64,000 nucleotides of DNA from Effusibacillus dendaii. Its GTDB lineage: Bacteria; Bacillota; Bacilli; Tumebacillales; Effusibacillaceae. The notes beneath the pieces were generated by a model, which saw only the letters and a program-made list of their open reading frames with translations, did not search any database and was not told the origin of the DNA. Positions 26,755-35,262 of the stretch are shown here, piece after piece (position 1 is the stretch's first letter; each line of letters opens with the position of its first letter). The stretch lies in the NCBI RefSeq assembly GCF_015097055.1, contig NZ_AP023366.1, forward strand, positions 1,922,001 through 1,986,000, in the 5' to 3' direction. Made by a program: the position numbers and the translations under genes.

Positions 26755-28443
26755 TTATAGCTTGAACTTTGACAATATCATTTGCATATCCTCTGCCAGT
26801 CGGGACAAGGATTGCGCCGAAGATGCGACTTCCTCCATCGTGGCCAATTGCTCCTGGCTGGATGCGGACGTCTGTTGACTCGCACTGGCACCGTCTTCTG
26901 CAGATTTGGTCACAATCTCGATCACTCTGACAATCTGCTGACTGCCTGCAGCCATCTGGTCAATGGCAGATGACACTCCCTGTACTTTACTGGTTACATC
27001 CGACACAGCTCCATTGATCGTGTAAAATGCATCATTCACCTGCTGAGTTTTTGCCAACCCGTCCGTTACTTTTTCAGCCCCTTGTTGCATGGAAACGACT
27101 GCATTGTCAGTTTCTTTCTGGATCACTCCGATCAACTCCGCAATCTGCTGCGCCGAATTTCCGGATTGTTCCGCGAGCTTGCGTACCTCGTCTGCAACAA
27201 CCGCAAATCCTCGTCCCATCTCACCAGCGCGTGCCGCTTCAATCGCTGCATTAAGCGCCAGCAAATTGGTTTGGTTTGCAATATCGGTGATCATCCCCAC
27301 AATATTGCCAATCTCTTGCGAACGGGCGCCAAGGTTTTTAATAATGGCCGCTGTCTCTTGCACTGATACATTGATTTCATTCATTTGACTGAGCACCGCA
27401 TTGACTGCTTTTACGCCATCTGCCGAGGAATTCGACGCATTGTCTGCCAGCTTTGAAACTTCTTCACTGTTAGCGGCGATCTGCTGAATACTCGCTGACA
27501 TTTGGTTTACAGCGGTTGCTGCTTCTGTAACGCTTTGAAGCTGACTTTCCGCACCTGCTGCAAGTTGTTGCGTTGCGGAAGCGATTTGTTCCGTCGCCTG
27601 CGTAGTCTGATCGGCACTTGCCGTTAATTCCTCGGAAGCGGCAGCTACCTGTTCGGAACTGGAACGAACCTGCGTGATTAAACTGCGGAGATTTTCCACC
27701 ATTTGATTGAAGGAATTAGCCAGATCCCCGATCTCATCCCGGTTCTTCACTCTAATTCTGTCCGCGGTCAGGTCTCCGGAAGCGATTCGTTCGGCTGCTT
27801 CCGCCATCTTGCTCATCGGTTTGGAGATCATACGGGAAATGACGAATCCGATCGCAATCGCCAGCAGAAATGCAATCACGCTTATAACAAGAACGGTTAC
27901 AGTTGTAGAATCGACTATCGCCGTGTTGGCTTTACTGCCTTCGTCCATCAATTTCGCTTGCCGATCAGCCATTGCATTTGCTTGAGTTCCCATTTCTCTT
28001 CCCAATGGAATTACTTCACTATTGGCTATTCGGATAGCCTCATCCGGATTTGTTTGCATCAATTTTATGATTTGATCCGATTGGTTTTTGAACTGCGAGT
28101 TTAATTGACCCAGTTTTTTAAGCAGGTCTTTTTGATCCGAAGTTGTGACCATACTCATTGTTTTATTGATCAAATCATCCAAGGTTGTAGTGGCTGTTTG
28201 CAGATTTTTCAAAGTGGTTTGATCTTGTGTCATCAAATAACCACGCAAACTGCTGTTTAGTTGGATCGCATTCACCTGAATGTCTTTTGCATTTACCTGG
28301 ACGGCTGCCCGCCTGTCAACGAGGTCCGAATAGGAATTGTCAATCTTTTTTATGGAGTAGTAGGATATTCCACTTACAATCCCTAGCAAGAGTGCAACGG
28401 CCAAGAATCCGCCAATCAGCTTTTTTCCGATCGTCATCTTCAT
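26755..28443 (-). CDS. Methyl-accepting chemotaxis protein
   Basis: About 562 residues from ATG 28443 (GAGGTG seven bases upstream). Layout: TM1 ([20 protein letters not shown]), periplasmic four-helix-bundle sensor (residues 30-180), TM2 ([20 protein letters not shown]), HAMP ([15 protein letters not shown]), then the signalling coiled coil with the invariant tip [20 protein letters not shown] and [20 protein letters not shown]. The 4HB_MCP sensor type binds small ligands of many kinds. No che genes are nearby. Its upstream region borders the inverted-repeat element at 28666. Confidence 0.95.
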   Translation of the reverse strand: MKMTIGKKLIGGFLAVALLLGIVSGISYYSIKKIDNSYSDLVDRRAAVQVNAKDIQVNAIQLNSSLRGYLMTQDQTTLKNLQTATTTLDDLINKTMSMVTTSDQKDLLKKLGQLNSQFKNQSDQIIKLMQTNPDEAIRIANSEVIPLGREMGTQANAMADRQAKLMDEGSKANTAIVDSTTVTVLVISVIAFLLAIAIGFVISRMISKPMSKMAEAAERIASGDLTADRIRVKNRDEIGDLANSFNQMVENLRSLITQVRSSSEQVAAASEELTASADQTTQATEQIASATQQLAAGAESQLQSVTEAATAVNQMSASIQQIAANSEEVSKLADNASNSSADGVKAVNAVLSQMNEINVSVQETAAIIKNLGARSQEIGNIVGMITDIANQTNLLALNAAIEAARAGEMGRGFAVVADEVRKLAEQSGNSAQQIAELIGVIQKETDNAVVSMQQGAEKVTDGLAKTQQVNDAFYTINGAVSDVTSKVQGVSSAIDQMAAGSQQIVRVIEIVTKSAEDGASASQQTSASSQEQLATMEEVASSAQSLSRLAEDMQMILSKFKL

Positions 28444-28665
28444 AACAGGACACCTCATTCGTTATATTTTTTGTATCAAGGAGCAACTCGTTCCAGCATT
28501 ACATCCAATACAAAATTCAACACGTATCCCAAATGAGACCGTAAGTTATGCTGAGATTCCGCTCGCTACACAAGGTTACTTTCATCTCTGATTCATGCCG
28601 ATAATCGATTCACAGCTTCCAGTAAGGAATTTTCATCTTTAATGCTTACAAAAAGGTTTGTACAA

Positions 28666-28695
28666 TGAGTCGTACAAGACGAGTTGTTGTTCGAC
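28666..28695 (+). repeat. 30-bp inverted repeat, left copy
   Basis: The 30 bases starting TGAGTCGTACAAGACGAG and ending TTGTTGTTCGAC are the exact reverse complement of 29781-29810. Within each copy 9-base arms of the form GTCGWACAA flank a 9-base centre, the geometry of a tyrosine-recombinase core site. Confidence 0.9.
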
Positions 28696-28792
28696 GTTTT
28701 TTTTACTAAATTCGACAAGCCTAACAATTCACATTATAATTCCAAAGGAAAAACTTTACAATTGACTTTACGAAATTATTGCAATTCATTTG

Positions 28793-29755
28793 TTAAAATA
28801 TATCTTTAAGATAATCTTCCACAAAATCGGGAGCCGATTTTTTCATTTGTTCCACCGTATGTAAATACCGTTGGGTAGTAGTGATTTGAGAATGTCCAAG
28901 AGTTTCCTGAACCTGCTGCAATGAAGCCCCACGAAGTAAAGCTAGTGTAGCGTTGGTATGCCGCAGCCAGTGCGGAGTCACTTTTTTGCCCAACTTGCCT
29001 TGTTCACGGGCTCTTTGAATAATCCGCTCCACTTGTCTGATTGTTAAAGGAAACAACAGTTGATTTGCATCTCGATCTTTTTCTTGTTGCTGCGAATAAA
29101 AAGGAAGTTGGCGAAACAGATTCCATAGTGTTCGCGGCACTTTGACTTCACGCTGCTTCCCGCCCTTCCCCTCCACTACCGTTAACCAAACCGTAGTTTC
29201 CGAAGGATCGGTATGAAAATGCCCCCACCGAATAGAAACCAATTCTGAGACCCTTAGGCCTAATAAAACAAGAGTCAAACCTATCAGATAATCACGGTAT
29301 CCCTGTTTTTTCAGTTGGTTGATAAGATGGGCAACCTCCCGCTTGGTCAGATAGTGGCTCTTGCTGGTTACCGGTACTTTAGGTGTGTGTACGGATGTTG
29401 TAGGATTATGGGGGAAAACTCCAATATTTGGGTCGCTCCCCCATTTGTATAAGGAGCGAAGCGGGTCGATCATACTGGCAACTGTAGCAGGTGCCAGAGG
29501 TCTATATTTCTTATTGCAAAATCCTTGCTCCAAGGAGATCTTAAACATTTCAATTTCTTTCCAAGTGACTTCACGTAATGGTTTGAAAGCGATAAATTGA
29601 CGAAATTGAACGATGGCACGCATATAGTTGCGAAGGGTATATTTAGATCGCTGCCGTGTGGCCAAAAACATACCGATAATTTGTTCATCCGAATACTCTT
29701 TGGTGTACTCCATTTGATTGGAGGACTCAATTGATAGGATCCCCTGCTGTATCAT
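28793..29755 (-). CDS. Tyrosine recombinase / integrase (XerC-like)
   Basis: 320 residues from ATG 29755 behind GGAGGA; the frame stays open to 29878 through the inverted repeat, but without an RBS. SAM-like core-binding domain (RQRSKYTLRNYMRAIVQFRQ) then the catalytic domain: LRVSELVSIRW (Arg), HWLRHTNATLALLRGASLQQ (HxxR), VQETLGHSQITTTQRYLHTV (His and nucleophilic Tyr). All catalytic residues are present. Sites acted upon are probably the flanking 30-bp repeats. Confidence 0.9.
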   Translation of the reverse strand: MIQQGILSIESSNQMEYTKEYSDEQIIGMFLATRQRSKYTLRNYMRAIVQFRQFIAFKPLREVTWKEIEMFKISLEQGFCNKKYRPLAPATVASMIDPLRSLYKWGSDPNIGVFPHNPTTSVHTPKVPVTSKSHYLTKREVAHLINQLKKQGYRDYLIGLTLVLLGLRVSELVSIRWGHFHTDPSETTVWLTVVEGKGGKQREVKVPRTLWNLFRQLPFYSQQQEKDRDANQLLFPLTIRQVERIIQRAREQGKLGKKVTPHWLRHTNATLALLRGASLQQVQETLGHSQITTTQRYLHTVEQMKKSAPDFVEDYLKDIF

Positions 29756-29780
29756 TACTTTTCCTCCTCCTGACTTGTTT

Positions 29781-29810
29781 GTCGAACAACAACTCGTCTT
29801 GTACGACTCA
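29781..29810 (-). repeat. 30-bp inverted repeat, right copy
   Basis: Exact reverse complement of 28666-28695. It lies between the recombinase RBS and any upstream promoter, so inversion of the unit would detach the gene from outside transcription. Confidence 0.9.
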
Positions 29811-29950
29811 GGTTCTTGCGGAAGCGCTACAAGATCCATATAGCATATTAAAGTTGGTATCAGCCCCAAAGACGTCATAAAGATAAAAGCTGTCCATCAC
29901 AATTCGCTTAACAAGCAGTCTTCCAGCAGTTCACCCATTCCGACCGCTCC

Positions 29951-31050
29951 TTAGGGATTGGAACGGTTTTCGATTGGGAATCGTACAGTCAGTTTCGTCC
30001 CGATTCCCTCTTTACTGGAAATTTTTCGATTGATCCTGCGTGTAACTCGACGATTTTTTGGCTATCGCCAACCCTAGGCCAACGCCGCCCGTTTTCCGAT
30101 TTCTCGCTTGATCCACGCGATAGAAACGTTCAAACACATGAGGAATTTCTTCTTCAATGCCGATTCCCTGGTCGATAATATGGATCGTTACCACTTGCTG
30201 CTCCGCTTCGATACTCAGCCAAATCTCCTTGTCACTGTATTTAATCGCATTGTCCAAAAGGATGATCAGCAATTGTTTGATTTTCTCCGGGGTAGACAAC
30301 ACTTAAACAACGTCCAGTTTGCGAAAGGTACCTTTTATTTGTATGTCTCTCATTGTACCTGCCAGATGATGAATCGGCCGCAAGAGGATTTTGTATAAAA
30401 AAAACTCCAAATCACTGATAAGGCAATAATTCCCGCAGAAGTGCACAGTTAAACAGGGAGCAGCATACCGAAGTAACTATCGAGGGATTCCAGTATTTTC
30501 CGGCTTCCAGCACACCTACTTGCTGGTTATTTTGAATGATTGGAACTTGCATATATCCTACTATTTCCCGATCTATCTTTACAATTTCCGAGTGGGCAGT
30601 CGTTTGATAGACGAACAGTTTTTTCAATAAAGCCTGGTCAGAATAAATTTCTCTGACGAGACTTGAATCTTTCCCGATAATGCGTGTCATTTCGTCGGAC
30701 CCGAGGTACCGTTCCAACAAGTTGGAGTCTTGCCAATGTTCCGGATGGCGGATCTCATCCTTCTGTAAAAGTGTATCGGTTAACTCAAATTAAACAGGAC
30801 AAGAATTAGGAACAGCCAAGTCGTGGTCAACAGGATCGATCTCGTTTTTAAGCTCATGTTCTTGGCTCTCCAATAAAATATCCAATTCCCCGACTTGTCT
30901 GTCCCAGGATTCCGAAAGAGCGAGATCCAACCCTTTCCGTCCGTCTTCCGCAAGACGAACCTTGTATCCTTCATGCAGAAGTTCTAACTGCAGAACCCGA
31001 GCCATTTTGGCTTCATCCTCAATAAGCTAGATTTCGCCTTGCATGGCTCC
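29951..31050 (-). pseudogene. Collapsed two-component system (response regulator fused into histidine kinase)
   Basis: Reading along the minus strand: MQGEI, a TAG, then LIEDEAKMARVLQLELLHEG and YKVRLAEDGRKGLDLALSE (receiver start); after a deletion the sensor kinase begins with MSLKTRSILLTTTWLFLILV, continues YLGSDEMTRIIGKDSSLVRE (extracellular sensor), and ends with the ATPase domain [12 protein letters not shown] (N box), [11 protein letters not shown] (G1) and [12 protein letters not shown] (G2). The last frame change runs into VELHAGSI and TKLTVRFPIENRSNP. Receiver Asp, DNA-binding domain and phospho-His region are deleted, so it is dead. OmpR/ArlRS-type by layout. Confidence 0.85.
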
Positions 31051-31120
31051 CATCTCCTGTTCGAATCGCTTTACCCATGTGTTTATTTATTTTATGAAAA
31101 ACGAACTGTAACCGTACATA

Positions 31121-31870
31121 CTATAATAAACCTGCCTCCCGCAATAAATTGCGTACAATATCCATTTGGTATCTGATTCGAACTGAAAGAGGCAAATTTA
31201 TCGATGTTTCGACGGTGATTGCCCGGCAACCTAATAACTGCCCGACAGCCGTACGAAAGGAGCCCCGCAAAATGCCTTGACGAACCGTAAAACGTCTCGC
31301 AGAACGGACAATCGACCGGTTGATACGTTGAGTTACCCGTGTTGCAAGGTTCACTGACCCAGGATAGCAGATCAACGACTGCCCCAGTTTTTTATTATCC
31401 AATCGGGAAAATCCGTTTGCCTCATGGAGATCTATGCAAAATTCCGGTCGGAAACGCATCGTTAATTGAAATAAATTCGCCGCCAGCGGATGACTTGACT
31501 TGCGAACGTCCTTGTAAGGAAATGTGCGATTCAAATCGGGACATCCTGCATAGCCTCGGGTACGTCGTCTATAAGCCAGTACGTTGACCATTGGCACGAG
31601 AATCAATACTCCCTTTTTAACGGGAATCGTTTGTAGTTTTTGAGCAGCCAGCACTCCGGCGATTTCAGTGCCATGAATGCCTGCCGTTATCATACAAACC
31701 GGTCCTTTCATACTTCCGCGTAGAACATAATAATCCGTTTCAAACGGAGTACCTATAGCTAACCGGTGTTTCATTATGCGCACGAAATCACACCCTTCCA
31801 TCTGATCGCTGATTTCTTTTTTGAATCTTCTACTAATAAATGTTAGAGGATTCGTAATGGGAAGGGACAA
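31121..31870 (-). CDS. Succinylglutamate desuccinylase/aspartoacylase-like M14 metallohydrolase
   Basis: 249 residues. Zinc ligands are seen in MITAGIHGTEIAGVLAAQKL (HxxE) and FCIDLHEANGFSRLD (His), with the substrate Arg region in ADLNRTFPYKD-like CPDLNRTFPYKDVRKSSHPL. The family removes acyl groups from amino acids or acts as a carboxypeptidase. About 60 residues shorter than AstE; the C-terminal cap is lacking. The first 30 residues are basic and not conserved, so a later start is possible. No pathway partner lies near it. Confidence 0.78.
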   Translation of the reverse strand: MSLPITNPLTFISRRFKKEISDQMEGCDFVRIMKHRLAIGTPFETDYYVLRGSMKGPVCMITAGIHGTEIAGVLAAQKLQTIPVKKGVLILVPMVNVLAYRRRTRGYAGCPDLNRTFPYKDVRKSSHPLAANLFQLTMRFRPEFCIDLHEANGFSRLDNKKLGQSLICYPGSVNLATRVTQRINRSIVRSARRFTVRQGILRGSFRTAVGQLLGCRAITVETSINLPLSVRIRYQMDIVRNLLREAGLL

Positions 31871-31921
31871 ATGGGATAATTTCTACCAAGACATTTCTCA
31901 TCATTTTTTTCATTTTTAAAT

Positions 31922-31956
31922 CACAAAAAAGACCCGCCTGTAACCAGCGAGTCTTT
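31922..31956. terminator. Hairpin terminator, T-run on the minus strand
   Basis: Arms AAAGACCCGC (31928-31937) and GCGAGTCTTT (31947-31956) pair with a G-T wobble; six A on the plus strand give TTTTTT on the minus strand. It would stop minus-strand transcripts before the metallohydrolase gene. Confidence 0.65.
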
Positions 31957-32117
31957 CTAACATTGCTTCAACCCGTTCTTTTGGTCAAACTCCATCGGTG
32001 GATCGTTGCTTACAGTAATTGCCGACTGAAAGCCCACGGTTTTAATCGCGGGATGAAAGACAGCTTTTCTTTTTGTTTGTTTGTTGCAGTTTATTATTAA
32101 ACTGATACCATGGTTGT

Positions 32118-32464
32118 ATGGGACAAGAGTATCGACGTACAGCTACCACCGTATCTCTCATTCACTCCCATTTCGTTTTCTGCCCTCGTTATCGAAGAAA
32201 AGTATTAGTCGAACAGGTGGAAACTCGATTCAAGGAACTGTGGGCTGAATATGCCAAAAGAATGACTGGTTTATTCCTACTGATTCTCCATCAGACGTAA
32301 TGGCAAAAGTGAACGGAGTGACCTCTCGAATAGTAAGGCAAGAGTTTAAGCATCTTGCTCATTTGCCCAGTCTGTGGACACGCTTTTTTTTCGTAAGTAC
32401 AGCAGGAAACGTATCAAACGAAACAGTAAAGCGTTATGTGGAAGAACAAAAGAAAAGGGGGTGA
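32118..32464 (+). pseudogene. Y1 (HUH) transposase TnpA, internally deleted
   Basis: First part MGQEYRRTATTVSLIHSHFV and FCPRYRRKVLVEQVETRFKE is the usual IS200/IS605 TnpA N-terminus. After a frame change the sequence goes from NDWFIPTDSPSDVMAKVNG to VTSRIVRQEFKHLAHLPSLW and ends VSNETVKRYVEEQKKRG, with the catalytic Tyr region missing a partner: the segment that should hold the HUH motif (PDHVHL) is deleted. No transposase activity expected. Confidence 0.85.
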
Positions 32465-32468
32465 ACAC

Positions 32469-33522
32469 ATGCAACCCTTAACCGTTAAGATTCGCATCTT
32501 TCCTGAACAACCAGACGTGCTTCATCAACCGGGAAAAGAGTATATTCGGGTAGTCAAACAGCTAACCGAGCAGGGTGATCAACTTGGTGCATTTCCGCAG
32601 GTGACTACAAAAGATGTAGAAACAATACTTCCAGCTGCCGTTTGTAATCAAGCCATTCGTGATGCCAAAAGCGTTTTTCGTAAAATCAAGAAACCGGGTG
32701 TTCGACCGATTCTAAAAAAGCCCGTATACTTCGTAAACAACCAAAACTACTCTATATCCGAAAATACAATTGCTTTTCCTATCGTTGTAGATGGAAAGAC
32801 AAAGGAAACGGCGTTTCGGGCTACAACGACTCGTCGGGACAGGGAGTTGTTAGAAAATGCCAAGTTTGGATTGATGCGAGTGGTTGAAAAGTCGGGCAAA
32901 TGGTACGCTCAATTTCGTTAGAAGTACCAACAAGCAAATCAAACAGTGAAAATATCATGGGCATTGATCTTGGATTGAAAGTTCCTGCTGTTGCTGCAAC
33001 TTCGACAGGAAAAACTCGCTTCTTCGGGAACGGCAAACAGAACAAGTACATACGAAGAAAGCACCAACAACGTAGACGTAAATTAGGGAAACTCAAAAAG
33101 TTGTCAGCCATCCGAAAGTTAGGAAACAAGGAACAACGCTCGATGAAAGATCAGAACCACAAGATGAGTCGTCAAATTGTCAACATGGCGATTCAAGAAG
33201 GTGTATCCATGATAAAGCTTGAGCGACTGGAGAATATTCGCAAAACGGCAAGAACAAGCCGTAAAAACGCAAGAATCTGTATAGTTGGGCTTTCTATCAA
33301 CTTCAGCAGTTCATCTCCTACAAGGCAAACCTTGTCGGTATTCGTGTAGAGGGAGTAAATCCAACGTACACATCCCAAACATGCCCGGTATGTGGGAAGA
33401 AGAAGAAAGCAAAAGACCGAAGGTACAGATGTTCATGCGGATTCAATACTCATCGTGATCGGGTTGGTGCAATCAATATCTTGAACCAACCTGTGGCAGA
33501 TGATAACAGTCTGCCAGCCTAG
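32469..33522 (+). pseudogene. TnpB RNA-guided nuclease gene with two frameshifts
   Basis: ATG 32469 behind AAGGGGG. Frame 1: MQPLTVKIRIFPEQPDVLHQ to VVEKSGKWYAQFR (stop about 32921). Frame 2 (from about 32900): IMGIDLGLKVPAVAATS (RuvC Asp), SMIKLERLENIRKTA (RuvC Glu). Frame 3 (from about 33290): TSQTCPVCGKKKKAKDRRYR and CSCGFNTHRDRVGAINIL (zinc finger and last RuvC Asp), ending at TAG 33522. All three acidic residues remain, so the ancestor was an active TnpB; this copy cannot make one chain. Confidence 0.88.
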
Positions 33523-33672
33523 CGATCTATACGATCTGCGCCAGGACGGACTGATGAGACAGCCCTGAACTTTTGGGAACTACGGATAGCAGAAATGCAC
33601 TTCCGTCTACCACCCAAGAATCCCACTGATACCGAAGGTGGCAGCTTGCCCCTTTAGGGGTGGGAGTCTCAA
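33523..33672 (+). ncRNA. Putative omegaRNA / right-end region of the IS605-type element
   Basis: In IS605-type elements the guide RNA of TnpB is read from the tnpB 3' end through the right end. This 150-base tail after the tnpB stop ends in the hairpin CCCCTTTAGGGG and the boundary TGGGAGTCTCAA. No structure was computed; the call rests on position and family knowledge. The guide would be the bases from 33673 on, inside the GntR gene. Confidence 0.4.
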
Positions 33673-34304
33673 TGCTCATTAGATCTTGCTTTGAGTCCCC
33701 GCATATATTCTTCCATGTTGTGATGAAGATGCTCCTTCATCAATTTCTCCGCAGCATCTGCATCACCGGAAGAAATCGCCTCACAAATTTTGTCATGCTC
33801 GTCATGCAAGCATGGGTGGCTTTTTACGATTTGGTGACGACATAGGAGGATCAGTGATCTCATCTTTTCAAGCACATCGATCATCCGTTTATTCCCGCTT
33901 GCCTTAACAATAAGATCATGAAAAACGGTGTTCGCTTTTAATGCCTCTTCAAACGAACCCTCTTTCGCTTGCTGCACTGTTTTTTGGAGTTCCTTTTTCT
34001 CCGCTTCCGTAAAAGAAACTGCTGCACAGCGCGCGGAATACCCCTCCAGCAACATTCGAATCTCATAGCTATCCCGCAAATCATCTTCGGAAGGCTCGAT
34101 CACCATATTTTCCTGGACAAGACCATCTTGCTCCAAACGCTTAATCGACTCACGAATCGGGGTTCTGCTGACTCCCATTTGGGCAGCCAGTTTCTCCTCA
34201 ACAAGTTTCGTCCCTGGCGTAAGTATACCTTCTATAATCATATTGCGGAGAATTTCGTAGGCTTGCTGATGCATTGGTTCATACTTTCGAATTTGCATTT
34301 TCAT
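33669..34304 (-). CDS. GntR-family (FadR subfamily) regulator
   Basis: 211 residues. Winged helix: QAYEILRNMIIEGILTPGTK, LVEEKLAAQMGVSRTPIRES. C-terminal FCD domain: YEIRMLLEGYSARCAAVSFT, VFHDLIVKASGNKRMIDVLE and ICEAISSGDADAAEKLMKEH, with the metal/ligand His residues (FHDL, MKEHLHHNM). Divergent from maleate isomerase; the same 27-base motif stands before that gene and the MFS carrier, the likely operator. The stop codon lies in the border of the IS605-type element, so the last residues (SNEH) may not be original. Confidence 0.9.
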   Translation of the reverse strand: MKMQIRKYEPMHQQAYEILRNMIIEGILTPGTKLVEEKLAAQMGVSRTPIRESIKRLEQDGLVQENMVIEPSEDDLRDSYEIRMLLEGYSARCAAVSFTEAEKKELQKTVQQAKEGSFEEALKANTVFHDLIVKASGNKRMIDVLEKMRSLILLCRHQIVKSHPCLHDEHDKICEAISSGDADAAEKLMKEHLHHNMEEYMRGLKARSNEH

Positions 34305-34382
34305 AGCGATCTCCGAGCCTCCAAAATACAGATAAACCTATTCACATTATACTTTTTTTCCGACAGAAAAAACACTATGTAC

Positions 34383-34409
34383 TTTGTATACAGAATACGA
34401 TATTCTTAT
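34383..34409. promoter_or_regulatory. Shared GntR operator, copy 1
   Basis: TTTGTATACAGAATACG followed by ATATTCTTAT. It contains an imperfect palindrome GAATACGATATTC. Position: between the divergent gntR and maleate isomerase genes. 26 of 27 bases equal the reverse complement of 37927-37953. Confidence 0.8.
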
Positions 34410-34441
34410 GTTAGTACCCAATTAGAAAGGTGGTCAATTCG

Positions 34442-35197
34442 ATGTCTAAACATTACCGTATTGGTCTAATTGTTCCGAGTTCAAATACTACCATGGAAAC
34501 AGAAATTCCGATGATGCTGCAATGGCGCATGAAGCAGATTCAGGAGGAAACTTTCACTTTCCACTCGAGCCGGATGCGCATGATGCACGTTAATCCTGAA
34601 GAGTTGAAAGCCATGGACGTTGAGAGCGATCGTTGCGCAGTTGAACTGTCCGATGCACGCTGTGATGTTCTTGCGTATGCATGTTTGGTCGCGATCATGT
34701 GTCAAGGACCTGGCTATCACAAAACTTCTGAAGAACGTCTATCGAAACGAACGGTTGAAAACGGCGGAGCCGCTCCTGTAATCAGCAGTGCAGGCGCTCT
34801 TGTCGACGGCATCCATACGATCGGCGCAAAGAAGATCGCTTTAATTGCACCCTATATGAAGCCGCTGACAAACACAGTCATTGAGTACATTACCTCCAGC
34901 GATATCGAGGTCACGGACTCGATCAGCCTTGAAATTCCGGATAACCTGGAAGTTGGCCGTCAAGATCCGATGAATCTGCTTGAAATCGTAAAAAGACTGG
35001 ATCACAGTCAAGCAGATGCGGTCGTGTTGTCCGCCTGTGTCCAGATGCCTTCTTTGGCCGCTATCCAAAAAGTAGAGGATCAAATCGGCAAGCCTGTCTT
35101 GTCCGCTGCTACTTCTACCGTCTATAAAATCCTCAAAACGCTTAATCTGAAGGCTGTTGTGCCGAATGCTGGACATTTGCTCTCCGGAAAATACTAA
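34442..35197 (+). CDS. Maleate cis-trans isomerase (Asp/Glu racemase superfamily)
   Basis: 251 residues from ATG 34442. Maleate isomerase blocks: IGLIVPSSNTTMETEIPMML, DVLAYACLVAIMCQGPGYHK with the first catalytic Cys (ACLVAIM), and DAVVLSACVQMPSLAAIQKV with the second Cys. It turns maleate into fumarate without cofactor, the final step of nicotinate (maleamate) degradation. Related arylmalonate decarboxylases are less likely because both Cys are there. Controlled with the MFS carrier by the divergent GntR regulator, by the shared operator. Confidence 0.88.
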   Translation: MSKHYRIGLIVPSSNTTMETEIPMMLQWRMKQIQEETFTFHSSRMRMMHVNPEELKAMDVESDRCAVELSDARCDVLAYACLVAIMCQGPGYHKTSEERLSKRTVENGGAAPVISSAGALVDGIHTIGAKKIALIAPYMKPLTNTVIEYITSSDIEVTDSISLEIPDNLEVGRQDPMNLLEIVKRLDHSQADAVVLSACVQMPSLAAIQKVEDQIGKPVLSAATSTVYKILKTLNLKAVVPNAGHLLSGKY

Positions 35198-35213
35198 GAA
35201 CCATATACCAACA

Positions 35214-35249
35214 AGGACCGTTTCGATAGCTGAAGCGGTCCTCTTTTTT
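35214..35249 (+). terminator. Rho-independent terminator of the maleate isomerase gene
   Basis: Arms AGGACCG/CGGTCCT with a 15-base loop, then CTTTTTTG. Located 17 bases after the stop codon. Confidence 0.85.
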
Positions 35250-35262
35250 GCGAAACTGCCTT

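Larger units (their letters stand above)
28666..29810. mobile_element. Tyrosine-recombinase gene bounded by perfect inverted repeats (candidate invertible unit)
   Basis: A 1.15-kb unit: 30-bp inverted repeats at both ends, one recombinase gene between, nothing else. Two reading options exist: a recombinase that inverts its own segment, since inverted core sites give inversion, or a minimal transposable element with terminal inverted repeats. No target-site duplication is evident outside the repeats, which favours inversion or a site-specific process. Confidence 0.7.
32020..33672 (+). mobile_element. IS605/IS200-type element (tnpA + tnpB), decayed
   Basis: Left end: AAAGCCCACGG then CGCGGGATGAAAGAC, a subterminal hairpin typical of IS605 left ends. 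Right end: CCCCTTTAGGGGTGGGAG then TCTCAA at about 33672. Between them are a tnpA lacking its HUH motif and a tnpB with two frameshifts. Exact left boundary is approximate. No target-site duplication is expected for this family. Confidence 0.8.

Noticed and set aside
29756-29878. Longer integrase starting at ATG 29878 and reading through the right inverted repeat
   Set aside because: No RBS there, whereas ATG 29755 has GGAGGA and yields the normal N-terminus.
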